Source: Skeletonema tropicum (lineage: Eukaryota; Bacillariophyta; Thalassiosirophyceae; Thalassiosirales; Thalassiosiraceae). From it: 64,000 nt of DNA. The translations under genes and the position numbers were made by a program. The notes beneath the pieces were generated by a model. It saw only the letters and a list, made by a program, of their open reading frames with translations, had not been told where the DNA came from and ran no database searches. The stretch covers positions 2,046,001 to 2,110,000 of the forward strand of contig CM074130.1 of assembly GCA_037178625.1 (NCBI GenBank), in the 5' to 3' direction. This document shows, piece by piece, positions 1 through 11,563 of this stretch. Numbering within the stretch: the first letter of the stretch is position 1; each line of letters opens with the position of its first letter.

Positions 1-3000
1 CGATACTATACATGCTCATTAGCACTGCTCAGTAGGATTGCGCTTGTATTCTTGATGCTACGATGTGACAGCTGATTTGAGAGGTCCAGTGTGGGCTGGC
101 CAGCAGCACCTCAGTAATGCCGTCTCGTATCTAGCGTCGCCAATATGCGCATGAGCCGCTTCTAGTGGCCCATTATACATTTGGCGATATTATACAAGCT
201 CATTAGCACTGCTCAGTAGGATTGCGCTTGTATTCTTGATGCTACGATGTGACAGCTGATTTAAGAGGTCCAGTGTGGGCTGGCCAGCAGCACCTCATAT
301 AACGCTTTTGTATCTAGCGACGTCAATATGCGCATGAGCCGCTTCTAGTGGCCCATTATACTCTGTGGCGATACTATACAAGCTCATTAGCACTGCTCAT
401 GTAGGATTGCGCTTGTATTCTTGATGCTACGATGTGACAGCTGATTTGAGAGGTCCAGTGTGGGCTGGCCAGCAGCACCTCAGTATGCCGTCTCGTATCT
501 AGCGTCGCCAATATGCGCATGAGCCGCTTCTAGTGGCCCATTATACTCTGTGGCGATACTATACAAGCTCATTAGCACTGCTCAGTAGGATTGCGCTTGT
601 ATTCTTGATGCTACGATGTGACAGCTGATTTGAGAGGTCCAGTGTGGGCTGGCCAGCAGCACCTCATGAAACTCTTTGTATCTAGCGACGTCAATATGCG
701 CATGAGCCGCTTCTAGTGGCCCATTATACTCTGTGGCGATACTATACAAGCTCATTAGCACTGCTCAGTAGGATTGCGCTTGTATTCTTGATGCTACGAT
801 GTGACAGCTGATTTGAGAGGTCCAGTGTGGGCTGGCCAGCAGCACCTCAGTATGCCGTCTCGTATCTAGCGTCGCCAATATGCGCATGAGCCGCTTCTAG
901 TGGCCCATTATACATCTTTGGCGATACTTATACAAGCTCATTAGCACTGCTCAGTAGGATTGCGCTTGTATTCTTGATGCTACGATGTGACAGCTGATTT
1001 GAGAGGTCCAGTGTGGGCTGGCCAGCAGCACCTCATAAAACTCTTTTGTATCTAGCGACGTCAATATGCGCATGAGCCGCTTCTAGTGGCCCATTATACT
1101 CTGTGGCGATACTATACAAGCTCATTAGCACTGCTCAGTAGGATTGCGCTTGTATTCTTGATGCTACGATGTGACAGCTGATTTGAGAGGTCCAGTGTGG
1201 GCTGGCCAGCAGCACCTCATAAAACTCTTTTGTATCTAGCGACGTCAATATGCGCATGAGCCGCTTCTAGTGGCCCATTATACTCTGTGGCGATACTATA
1301 CAAGCTCATTAGCACTGCTCAGTAGGATTGCGCTTGTATTCTTGATGCTACGATGTGACAGCTGATTTAAGAGGTCCAGTGTGGGCTGGCCAGCAGCACC
1401 TCATAAAACTCTTTTGTATCTAGCGACGTCAACATGCGCATGAGCCGCTTCTAGTGGCCCATTATACTCTTTGGCGATACTATACAAGCTCATTAGCACT
1501 GCTCAGTAGGATTGCGCTTGTATTCTTGATGCTACGATGTGACAGCTGATTTGAGAGGTCCAGTGTGGGCTGGCCAGCAGCACCTCATGAAACTCTTTTG
1601 TATCTAGCGACGTCAATATGCGCATGAGCCGCTTCTAGTGGCCCATTATACTCTGTGGCGATACTATACAAGCTCATTAGCACTGCTCAGTAGGATTGCG
1701 CTTGTATTCTTGATGCTACGATGTGACAGCTGATTTGAGAGGTCCAGTGTGGGCTGGCCAGCAGCACCTCATAAAACTCTTTTGTATCTAGCGACGTCAA
1801 TATGCGCATGAGCCGCTTCTAGTGGCCCATTATACATTTTGGCGATACTATACATGCTCATTAGCACTGCTCAGTAGGATTGCGCTTGTATTCTTGATGC
1901 TACGATGTGACAGCTGATTTGAGAGGTCCAGTGTGGGCTGGCCAGCAGCACCTCAGTATGCCGTCTCGTATCTAGCGTCGCCAATATGCGCATGAGCCGC
2001 TTCTAGTGGCCCATTATACATTTTGGCGATATTATACAAGCTCATTAGCACTGCTCAGTAGGATTGCGCTTGTATTCTTGATGCTACGATGTGACAGCTG
2101 ATTTAAGAGGTCCAGTGTGGGCTGGCCAGCAGCACCTCATATAACGCTTTTGTATCTAGCGACGTCAATATGCGCATGAGCCGCTTCTAGTGGCCCATTA
2201 TACTCTGTGGCGATACTATACAAGCTCATTAGCACTGCTCTGTAGGATTGCGCTTGTATTCTTGATGCTACGATGTGACAGCTGATTTGAGAGGTCCAGT
2301 GTGGGCTGGCCAGCAGCACCTCAGTATGCCGTCTCGTATCTAGCGTCGCCAATATGCGCATGAGCCGCTTCTAGTGGCCCATTATACTCTGTGGCGATAC
2401 TATACAAGCTCATTAGCACTGCTCAGTAGGATTGCGCTTGTATTCTTGATGCTACGATGTGACAGCTGATTTGAGAGGTCCAGTGTGGGCTGGCCAGCAG
2501 CACCTCATGAAACTCTTTTGTATCTAGCGACGTCAATATGCGCATGAGCCGCTTCTAGTGGCCCATTATACTCTGTGGCGATACTATACAAGCTCATTAG
2601 CACTGCTCAGTAGGATTGCGCTTGTATTCTTGATGCTACGATGTGACAGCTGATTTGAGAGGTCCAGTGTGGGCTGGCCAGCAGCACCTCAGTATGCCGT
2701 CTCGTATCTAGCGTCGCCAATATGCGCATGAGCCGCTTCTAGTGGCCCATTATGAGCCGCTTCTAGTGGCCCATTATACTCTGTGGCGATACTATACAAG
2801 CTCATTAGCACTGCTCAGTAGGATTGCGCTTGTATTCTTGATGCTACGATGTGACAGCTGATTTGAGAGGTCCAGTGTGGGCTGGCCAGTACCACCTCAG
2901 TATGCCGTCTCGTATCTAGCGTCGCCAATATGCGCATGAGCCGCTTCTAGTGGCCCATTATACTCTTTGGCGATACTATACGTATTCTTGATGATGCTAC

Positions 3001-3647
3001 GATGTGACAGCTGATTTGAGAGGTCCAGTGTGGGCTGGCCAGCAGCACCTCATAAAACTCTTTTGTATCTAGCGACGTCAATATGCGCATGAGCCGCTTC
3101 TAGTGGCTCACTATACATTTTGGCGATACTATACATGCTCATTAGCACTGCTCAGTAGGATTGCGCTCGTATTCTTGATGCTACGATGTGACAGCTGATT
3201 TAAGAGGTCCAGTGTGGGCTGGCCAGCAGCACCTCATAAAACTCTTTTGTATCTAGCGACGTCAACATGCGCATGAGCCGCTTCTAGTGGCCCATTATAC
3301 TCTTTGGCGATACTATACAAGCTCATTAGCACTGCTCAGTAGGATTGCGCTTGTATTCTTGATGCTACGATGTGACAGCTGATTTGAGAGGTCCAGTGTG
3401 GGCTGGCCAGCAGCACCTCATGAAACTCTTTTGTATCTAGCGACGTCAATATGCTCATAAGCCGCTTCTAGTGTCCCATTGTACTCTTTGGCGATACTAT
3501 ACAAGCTCATTAGCACTGCTCAGTAGGATTGCGCTTGTATTCTTGATGCTACGATGTGACAGCTGATTTGAGAGGTCCAGTGTGGGCTGGCCAGCAGCAC
3601 CTCATAAAACTCTTTTGTATCTAGCGATGTCAATATGCGCATGAGCC
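1..3647. repeat. Satellite array, ~184 bp monomers in a ten-monomer higher-order repeat
   Basis: About 20 head-to-tail copies of a ~184 bp monomer fill the first 3.6 kb, and the array is cut by the window start. Two monomer classes differ in one block: class A carries CAGTATGCCGTCTCG followed by TAGCGTCGCC, and class B carries CATAAAACTCTTTTG followed by TAGCGACGTC. The order is A B A B A B B B B B, then A B A B A A B B B B. Diagnostic variants recur ten monomers apart, for example CATATAACGC in monomers 2 and 12 and CAACATGCG in monomers 8 and 18, so the higher-order unit is ~1.84 kb (monomer 1 begins at 1 and monomer 11 at about 1843). Monomer 17 has lost ~45 bp near 2980, and a ~30 bp duplication lies near 2750. 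Each monomer contains the palindrome GCTGGCCAGC. No coding function is visible. Confidence 0.97.
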
Positions 3648-4119
3648 TAATGTTACATTTGAGTTGCTGAATATGCTTTTCTTGTTACATCATTTTTCGT
3701 TGACTACATTGGGAGTTTTGATATGTGTTGGGTGGCCGATAATTCCATATCCTTGCTGAGAAATGCATGTGAGAGTCACTAGATTTTGCTAGACAATTTG
3801 GCAAGCCGTCAGCTACCAAAGCTTGTACCAATATAGAGAGAGATCACTTTCAAATGCATATATCTCGACGAAAATATACGCTCCTAGTAAATTTACTAAC
3901 ATAATAGTCACCGAAAGGATAGTAAGTCGGGAAAAGAATCTTCCCTGAAAGCTCTAGAGCATTTCACTAACAAAAAATTGCGGGAAAGGCTCCGGGTGCA
4001 AAAAATAAAAAATCGATTATCGACCTACCTGCTTGCCTATCATAGTATGGTGATGTTGTTGTGGCTTCGTAATAGCAGCGCGGCGTGCAACATCACACCA
4101 CAGATCAGACGGTAGAGTA
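3648..4119. other. Intergenic, satellite edge to first gene
   Basis: This stretch is AT-rich single-copy sequence between the satellite and the first gene. Its middle part (3853-3998) has an inverted relative at 10797-10990, listed separately. I see no gene in it. Confidence 0.7.
3853..3998 (+). repeat. Dispersed repeat, copy 1
   Basis: Blocks of this segment recur in reverse orientation at 10797-10990. Shared blocks include CTCGACGAAAATAT, ATAATAGTCACC followed by AAAGGATA, TTCCCTGAAA, and CACTAA followed by AAAAAATTG and GGGAA. The copies differ by indels. It is probably the remains of a mobile element. Confidence 0.6.
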
Positions 4120-5266
4120 TTGCAATATAATATTGTTAGGATGATACGTCTGCCTCTACGAGTGCACTCCTCCTCAACAGCAGCGCACCTAATTCGCAGC
4201 TGCAGCAGCTGCCCATCACTTTTTCATCATCAATCATTCTCAACACACACTGCCGCTGCCGCTGCCACTGCCACTGCCGAGAAGAAGGAATCAAAGTCCC
4301 CGCATTCCAAGTTGTTGCGGGTATGTTCTAGCCGCAATGTTAATCCTCACTTTGCAGCCATCGAAGGTGAAAGTGAGTGATTTATTTGAATTAGTGCATA
4401 GGTATGAATGTTTTTCTATCTTATGTACACTTCATAATGCACAACTTCCTGTACTCACAACATCGTCATTATACATCATAATCATCACTGCAGTGCTCCG
4501 CTTAAATTGGGATAAATCGATGAAAATGCTCGTGGCTGATTGGGCAAAGAACAAAAGATTTGATGAATTTGTTGAACTGGAAATGAATGTCAAAAGTTAT
4601 GTTGAAAAGAATCTTCCCTTCATAACACTCGACAGAGAAGACAATAATCATACCAAAAGTAGCGTATTGATGGAACATTATCCGTACGAGAGTATCATCT
4701 CGAGCTGTGTCCGATTCGCCATATCCACCCCTGACAAAGGCAGCGAAGACACTACTAGTGACAAATTTGATAAGAACGAAGCAAAGATAGCAATTTTTGA
4801 TCTTCTGAAGAGAATGGAGGCATTGACAACAGCCGGAAAGTTGCTCGAAGCCCTAACCTCAACCCTAGAAACAGAACAAACAGACGATGGAGATGAAACT
4901 GCTGATACGCTCAATTTATATCACAAATCATGTACAAATTGCTACCGACTGGTAGTTTCAGGATGGTTTCTTCTATTTAGGCAGCAAAGAATCCTGCATG
5001 ATAAGATCATTGCAGAGTTGAATGCTAGTGATATCTTAAGCACCACGTCCAGATTGAAGATACTTCCAGATGGCGAGGCTTATGCATGGGCAAATACTTG
5101 GATTTCGTTCAACTCTAGAAGTGGAAGAGGTGGTATTCTACCGTCCGACGAACCTATATTTCGTGCAATTTCGAAAGTATTGCTGACGAATCGGCAAGAT
5201 GTGGCGTCGGAATTTGACGAAAAGCTGAAGCAATTATTTCCAGAAGACAATAACAAGACAAACTAA
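4120..5266 (+). CDS. Hypothetical protein, two exons
   Basis: I do not recognise this protein. Two overlapping open frames join through a 121 bp intron at 4373-4493 (GTGAGT donor, CACTGCAG acceptor), which restores one frame of 341 codons. The N-terminus is rich in Ser, Ala, His and Arg and lacks acidic residues for about 45 residues, which resembles a mitochondrial or other organelle presequence. The remainder is soluble, charged and probably helical, with no membrane segment. An internal Met at codon 8 is an alternative start. It converges on the reductase gene at 5298 with only ~30 bp between the stop codons. Confidence 0.6.
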
Positions 5267-5297
5267 TAGCATTGTCTCTTTAGCTAAATGACAATTA

Positions 5298-6524
5298 CTA
5301 AAAACTCTCTCCAGTAAGCATTGCCACAACCATGTCATAAAAAGTCTCATCTACAGATCGACATGTAATGCCCAACTCATCTCTCAATAATTCAGCGCAT
5401 TCCACTTCTTGATCTCCAATTTTGATTGCTCCCCCATCAAACTCTGTATCGCAGCTAATTTTTGACGTGTCAATATGCGAGCTGCCGCTCTGTTCTACAG
5501 CTCTTTTGAGAGCATCTGCAGTCAATTGTGAACTCAGCCGTGCCTCGGTTGACAAAATGTATCTTCTCGGATCATTATTATCACCTACGTCCATTTGACC
5601 AGCGGCAATATGAGCTAAAGCAACATCTCTAACATCTACACACAATCGAGATTGTACCTGTGATGCTCCATCGAGCGAGAGCCACTGCTTGATGAGTGAA
5701 ATTGAATATGAAGTGCTGCCGCTGCTATTTTCACCAGCGTCTTCCGAAGTTTGTGATTGAAGTTGTGTCGGTAGTGGAGGAGGAGGCCCAAACACAAAAG
5801 AGGGACAAAGTGCGATGAACTCAAGTTGATTTGGACATTTTGCCACCATCTCCAATGCTCTTCTTTCAGACTCTGCCTTTGAGTATTGATAGCATGATCC
5901 CCAATTGTTAGGATCTAAAGTCGAGAGGGTATTCCAGTCCTTATTTGTATAGTATTTGTTGTTTAGCGGTGTTTGATTAGTAGCTCTGACTGCAGCCATT
6001 GATGATGTCAAGACTAGGCGAGCTGGTACTGCTGAAGAAGAATGTTTCTTGCCTCTCACGAATAAAGTCTTGCATTGCTTCAACAACAATCTCTGCAGAC
6101 TTTACATTGTCGTTTGCAGTTTGAACTGGGTCTTCGGTTGGGCCAAATACACTTGCAGTATGATACACACATATTTTGGATGATGGGGATGAAGTTGAAG
6201 CAGCATTGCAATGCACTTTTCAACGTGCCACCATCATCAAGCATATCATATGGCAATACCTTGACTGAACATTGCTCTGACCCTTTCAGATCTGACAGAT
6301 GCGCATCCCAATAAGACTTCTCGCACTCAACTTTGCTATCTCGAACCTAGACAAATGATTACATCTTCACTTTGTCGCTGTTGTATGAGTGAATGGACTA
6401 TGTGTCTACCTACAAAGCCGTTTGCTCCAGTCACAATGGAAGACGATGGTATTGCCAACCCAGAGCAGCAGAATGATATGGCAAGTAAAATCAAAGAGAT
6501 ACTGAGTACTTGAGGTGACATCAT
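5298..6524 (-). CDS. Extended SDR (dihydroflavonol reductase-like), frame-disrupted
   Basis: This is a NAD(P)-dependent extended short-chain dehydrogenase of the DFR/cinnamoyl-CoA-reductase type. The start at 6524 gives a hydrophobic signal-like N-terminus, followed by the Rossmann motif TGANGFVGRHIV, a VYHTAS strand, LVLTSSMAAV with the catalytic Ser region, and a YxxxK motif in CYQYSKAESERRAL. The order and spacing match the family. The frame is broken three times: near 6340 (stop right after CLGSR), near 6205 and at about 6030-6080. Each break is repaired by skipping one base, giving 408 codons including the stop. At the third break a 28-nt GT-AG segment could also be removed. It is therefore either a recent pseudogene or affected by sequence errors. 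It is divergent from the LRR gene, with 276 bp shared upstream. The substrate is unknown. Confidence 0.7.
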
Positions 6525-6800
6525 TATCTCGCTGTTGTTTGGGTGTTGCCAACGTGATCTTAGTGACTGCCTACGATACAATTTGTGGCCATGAACAACG
6601 CATCTCGTCTCCTCGTTGATTGTTGAAGCAAGGAGAAGGAGAGGGGTGCGTATTTAGCGCCAATTGATCATACTAATTCCGTTGTACGTAATCGCATTCC
6701 GAATGCTACTATTGAAGAATTTTTTCCTCCCCTTCTTTGAACAACTTACACCCGCACCCTGGTGGAATAGTAAGCGAAGCACGAAGCCGTCTCGAAACCT

Positions 6801-7928
6801 ATGCCCATCGAAGTAACAGAATTTGCCCTGATGCCCGCCATCATCCGGCTTGAGCAACGTGATTGCCGGCTGTTCGCTATTGACTTGCGCGGCAAAGGGA
6901 AGAGAAGAATTGATGATGATGATGATGATGCCCTGACAGCAGCAGCACCGAACCCTCTGATTGAAAAGTTCGCTCTTGCACTCAAATGCTATGATCGGCA
7001 TCAGCTGAAATCGCTGGCGCTGCACAACCATTTCCTTGACCCAATCGATCTTCCCTTAATGTTTGATGCGCTCAAGTTTATCCCTGCTCTGGACTCGCTT
7101 GTGCTGTTCCATCACGATTTGAGTGATGATGGGATACAATTGCTGATGCAGGCGCTTCTTGGGAGCAAAGAAACTGCTCCATTGAGGGAATTGTATCTCT
7201 CTCACTGTGGCATAACGTGTAAGGGGGCAGAAGCAATTGCTGATGCGTTACTCCAATCGTCAAGTACTGGTGACAAATTGAGTTGTCTGCAAGTCCTGAG
7301 CTTGGGATCCAATCTGATCAAAGCTGAAGGTACTCTCTGTCTCGCTAGGGCATTCGCGAAGTACCCATCATTGCATCGTCTAGTCTTGCATGGTAATAAG
7401 GGCATTCCTGATGAAATGAAGGATGAAGAATCGAAGAAGCACATTTTTTATCAGGCTATATCTCCTACAGGGTGGCAAAGAAAGACACCCAGAATTGAGC
7501 AAAAAGCAACATCGAAAACAAACACCAATCCTTCAACAGTCGCCATGGCTGTACTCTCTCCTCTCATCTTACCACACGTTCAACGAAGATGGGAAAAGGA
7601 TCGAGTTTTGATTCGACCTTATGAAGAATTACGTCGCCAACTCAAGCATGTTATCTATAAAAAAGACTCCACCTTTGTGGACTCTGAGTCGCAACTGAAG
7701 CTAATGCCGGATGTTCTAGCTTATATGGCTCGTGAAGGATTGTGTCACAAGCAGACAAGCTTGAATTCTCACTTTGACTATCTCAAAGGTGGGGCAAAAA
7801 TGTGTCATTCAGAAGGATGCGACATTATTTGCCCAGCTTGTGCGTGCACCGGATTAAACGACGTTTACGACCTGCTTCATCGAATGCCGCATCTTCTATG
7901 CTTGCTTCGTAATACAGTGCAATCTTGA
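6801..7928 (+). CDS. Leucine-rich-repeat protein (RNI type)
   Basis: This is a single-exon protein of 375 residues. Residues ~70-215 hold three or four ribonuclease-inhibitor-type LRRs, with segments such as LRELYLSHCGI followed by GAEAIADAL, and LQVLSLGSNLI followed by GTLCLARAF. These repeats normally form a curved binding surface. An Asp run (six residues near 38) precedes them. The C-terminal ~140 residues are not LRR and contain a Cys cluster (CHSEGCDIICPACAC) that might bind a metal. There is no signal peptide or membrane segment. RNI-type LRRs are numerous in diatoms and a specific partner cannot be inferred. Confidence 0.8.
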   Translation: MPIEVTEFALMPAIIRLEQRDCRLFAIDLRGKGKRRIDDDDDDALTAAAPNPLIEKFALALKCYDRHQLKSLALHNHFLDPIDLPLMFDALKFIPALDSLVLFHHDLSDDGIQLLMQALLGSKETAPLRELYLSHCGITCKGAEAIADALLQSSSTGDKLSCLQVLSLGSNLIKAEGTLCLARAFAKYPSLHRLVLHGNKGIPDEMKDEESKKHIFYQAISPTGWQRKTPRIEQKATSKTNTNPSTVAMAVLSPLILPHVQRRWEKDRVLIRPYEELRRQLKHVIYKKDSTFVDSESQLKLMPDVLAYMAREGLCHKQTSLNSHFDYLKGGAKMCHSEGCDIICPACACTGLNDVYDLLHRMPHLLCLLRNTVQS

Positions 7929-8063
7929 TCAGTCTACGTAGTTGTTTGCATCAAAGTCGTGAATACATAAAGATGTAAAATAGATCAATATACAAAAAAA
8001 CGGAAAGATTCTATTATTTAGTTGACTACTCACAGAAACAAACATGTCTAACCACACGACACA

Positions 8064-10434
8064 TCAAACTTTCAGCGCACGTATCATGACAGAAACATCT
8101 TGGACTTCGATATCTGACTTGCGAAATTGCTCAAACGCACGCTGAACTGATCTTGGGTGAACAAACCGAACAAACCCAAATCCTTTATTACTCGAGGCGA
8201 TAGCTGCCGACTCGATATCTCCAAATGGCTCAAATGCCTTAATCAAGTATTGCCGACCTTGAGTGGTATCCTTCGTTTTCAAAAGACCAGTAACGAGAAG
8301 GACATTGTTAGGTAAATCATTTTCGAGTTGTAGCCCCAACATGGCTGCACAACTGTGGATTATTGAAGTTCCGTCCGATGGATTCAATCCTTGTCGGACA
8401 GTGTAGACCATTTTATTCAGAATTTGCTGGAAGAAAGCATTCCTGTGCATGTGAGTGAGAAAGAGAGAGCAGCAAAAGTTTGTTATACAAGAGATACACT
8501 TGTTCTGAATGGTATTGTGCACAAGTGAGGGAACCTACCTTTCTTCCAATGATGACTTCTCATTCTTCCTCAACCAATCGTAAGTTTCACAAAGTGCATT
8601 GGCCTCTATGTATTCCGGATCATCCATTCCCACTCTACCTCGCCTGCCATTACCCCATTGATTTTTGTCCATGTTATCTTCATTTTCCATCAAAGCCCGA
8701 GTCATCGCCAATGATGCATCACCTGTAATGGGATCCATGTTCTGATTCTTGTGCATGTCAAATTCCTCTTGTAGTGATTTCAATCCATTGTCTTCATGAT
8801 TATGATCCGAATCAGAGCTAAACGATCTTGACCCCCCTCCACTCACCATGGATGGGTTAGACAGGATGGTCCTGTCTTCTTTAGAAAAGATGGAATCAGT
8901 ATTTCTGTCTCCCATTACTATCACAGAATTATTACCTTTTCCATCAGGGGAATCTGCACTAATTACTTCGATAGACTCGTTGTTCTCTCCACCATCTTGA
9001 GCAATTCGGCGTTTACGTTCTTCCCTGATCCTAGCATTCCTTCGCCTCATATACCAAATCATTAAAACAACAATCAGCGTTGCCCCACTAAGTCCTGCTG
9101 CTAAACCAATGATGAAACTCTCCCTCTGCTGATCGGTGGGATTTCCATCAGAAGGTGGTTTCGTTTGACTAGGCGGGGTAATTGGTAGCGTTGGAGACAA
9201 TGATGGTAATTGAGTCGGATTCACCACCGATGGACTCAATGTAGTCGCTTTCGTGGTGGGCGTCATTGTTGGTTTTGAGCTCTCACTATTACTAAATAAA
9301 ATCACTGTGCCGGCTTCTGCCACGGGCAAAAACTTATTTTGCATATCCAAGGTGACAGCCTGCAAATTACCTATTGATGTAAGTTTTGAAGAAGTCTGGG
9401 TAATCCGAAACATCAATGCCATACCGACTTGCGTAGGTCATGGTAAATCTCAATACGAGATCAAGATTGTCATCAGTTTGCAACTGACGGTCTTCTTCTT
9501 GTTGTTCACTATGTTGAATGTAATTCTCTTTACTGCCCAGTCTACGTATCGGCTCTTTATCACCAGCATTATTAAAGTGAGATCTTTTCCTCCTCCCCGC
9601 TAACTCTTGCCCAGTAATACTACATCCAGTCACGACAAAAGGAACACTAACCATTTCACCAAAATTGACTGTATAAGTCGGCATCACGGCCTTTTCAAAA
9701 ATGTCTTTTTCAACATCATCAAAAATTTTCCCATTAGTGACTTCTAGTATTTGCATAAATCGCCCTGATTTCGTGATTGTTGAGTTCCAAGATGGTGCTG
9801 CCGATGGTGCAACCAGAGGTGAAGCTGTGGGCAGTGGAACGGGTGCACTTGTCGGTGTGCCTGATGTGGGTACACTTGAAGGCTCTGACGATATGGACGG
9901 CTTTGATGTAGGCTCTGATGAGATTGTCGGCAATGACGACGGTTTTGACGAAGGAGATGACGTCGGACTGGTTGACGTTGTGGGCGTTAAACTTGGTCTC
10001 CACGATGTTGTTGGAAATGAACTGGGTGAGCGAGATATCGAGGGTGATGGACTCGGTGCCATGGATGGACTGAGTGTTGGAGACGTCGTAGGAGAGACTA
10101 TTGGTGATCCCGTAGGTGACATTGTTGGTGAAACTATTGGCGATCCCGTAGGTGTCATTGTTGGAGAAATTATTGGTGATATGGTTGGTGATGTTGATGA
10201 TGCATTGCTTGGTCGCGTAGAAGGAGTAGCCGTGATTTGAATGCTCGGTTGCGCTGAAGGATTAGTTGTAATTTGAATGCTCGGCTGCGCTGTAGGAGTG
10301 GTTGTATTTTGAATGCTCGGCTGCGTCGTTATAGTAGCATTTTCATTTTGAGCCACAGCCACCGGCAACCAAATGAAAGACAGCAGAATTGTAAACGCAA
10401 CCATTTTTGAGAACATTTGGTCAATCAGAGGCAT
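8064..10434 (-). CDS. Type I membrane protein with Ser/Thr/Pro ectodomain and cytoplasmic RRM, copy 1
   Basis: This is a paralogue of the gene at 13244-15211. From the N-terminus it has a signal peptide ending near PVAVAQ, ~170 residues of Ser/Thr/Pro-rich repeats (SPT, PSS and QPSIQITT units), a conserved extracellular region, a second Pro/Ser/Thr stretch, a membrane helix (FIIGLAAGLSGATLIVVLMI) followed by a basic stop-transfer RRRNAR, an acidic tail, a helical domain with ETYDWL, and an RRM with RNP2 NVLLVTGL and RNP1 KGFGFVRF. A 96 bp GT-AG intron (8443-8538) lies between the ETYDWL helix and the RRM and is absent from the paralogue. The frame breaks near 9370, at AGG followed by a TAA stop. 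Skipping one base restores alignment to the paralogue and gives 757 residues. The start at 10434 is the first ATG; the frame upstream is open but lacks one. Confidence 0.75.
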
Positions 10435-11563
10435 CAATTAAATTTAGTCAATTCCCGTCAAATTTGTGCATAAGATATGAGTGCAAATTTAAATCGAATC
10501 GCTTGAAAGCCCTAGTATCAATTTAGCATCAAAGGTGCCTCCTATCGAGCCTGCTGCGCCGTCAACAGTCTCACCACCCTCAAAAGTGGCGAACAAGTGC
10601 ATTCGTAGCAAAGGCTCTGCTGCTAGCCCCGCGTCGCTGTCCTTTCTCATCGCGTGCAGAAAAATGACAGTGAGGATGGGGGGCTTACTGTAGGAGTACT
10701 TATGCGACATTCCAATGGTACAAAATACACGTAGAGTCTGCTCACTGTAGGAACTTAAGCTGTACCTGTAGGAATTAAAAAACCGAAGTAAAGGGACGGA
10801 GCGCCTTCCCGCCAATTTTTTATTAGTGAAGTGCTCTAGCTTTGGGCCATGGTGGCCAAAATTAAGTTTCAGGGAAGTGGTTTACATGCCAGTCCTGAGA
10901 TACTATATATCCTTTAGGTGACTATTATCTGAATATGGTGTGCTGGGTAGGTTATGAAAGCGTACATATTTTCGTCGAGATATGCATCCTGTACATAGTA
11001 TATAGCTTTTTTATAGCTCTAGTTGTAATGCTGCTGTGATGGCTGATGGCCGGCCTTTTATTTTTCTACGTGGATTTTGTACCAGTACATGTCAGCTGCT
11101 TTTTCTGTTTGCCTTTTTGCCCACTATTTCGCCCACAGTACAGCTATTTACCCGTAGTTTACATCTTATTATCCGGACCTCCCTACTTCCTCTCTCTAGA
11201 GAGGAGTACTTACCTACTCCTACTTCTCAAACTGGCTTGCCGGGATAGCGGGCGAGGGGCGTGCCCACAAGAGGGACTAGTTTGAGGTTAGGCTTCACGG
11301 GAGATTTTGGGTGGTTTTTGGCCGATATATGAGCATTTTGCCTTATTTCAGCTCATTTACACCTGATTTTCCACAGTTGTTGTTGGCCCCTCGTGGTATG
11401 TGCCCTGCATCGTGGGGACTGCCCGCAAGAGGGTAGAAAAGCGCCCGCTATCCCACGCCTACTACAATCAAGGCTCAAATTTCAAATTTCAAAACATACG
11501 AAGCTGTGCCCTTCTTTCAAAAGTAGTACCTCTAGTAGCCTTTATCAATTACTAGTAGTACCC
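10435..11563. other. Intergenic, repeat-bearing
   Basis: I see no convincing gene here. The stretch contains the second copy of the dispersed repeat (10797-10990), a pair of 13-bp inverted repeats (11242-11254 and 11442-11454) and a related direct repeat (11261-11275 and 11419-11433). Short open frames at 10489-10815 and 11036-11285 have no recognisable content. Confidence 0.6.
10797..10990 (-). repeat. Dispersed repeat, copy 2
   Basis: Read on the minus strand, this segment matches 3853-3998 in the same block order but is ~45 bp longer because of internal insertions. See copy 1. Confidence 0.6.

Noticed and set aside
2137..2361. 74-codon minus-strand open frame inside the satellite
   Set aside because: It spans tandem monomers and arises from the repeat sequence; it has no codon pattern of its own.
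1..3647. CRISPR array
   Set aside because: The repeats are ~184 bp, contiguous and without unique spacers; the gene content is eukaryotic.
9701..10240. 179-codon plus-strand frame with GDIVGETIGDPVG-like repeats
   Set aside because: It is the antisense of the Ser/Thr/Pro repeats of the membrane protein; the repetitive look is inherited from those codons.
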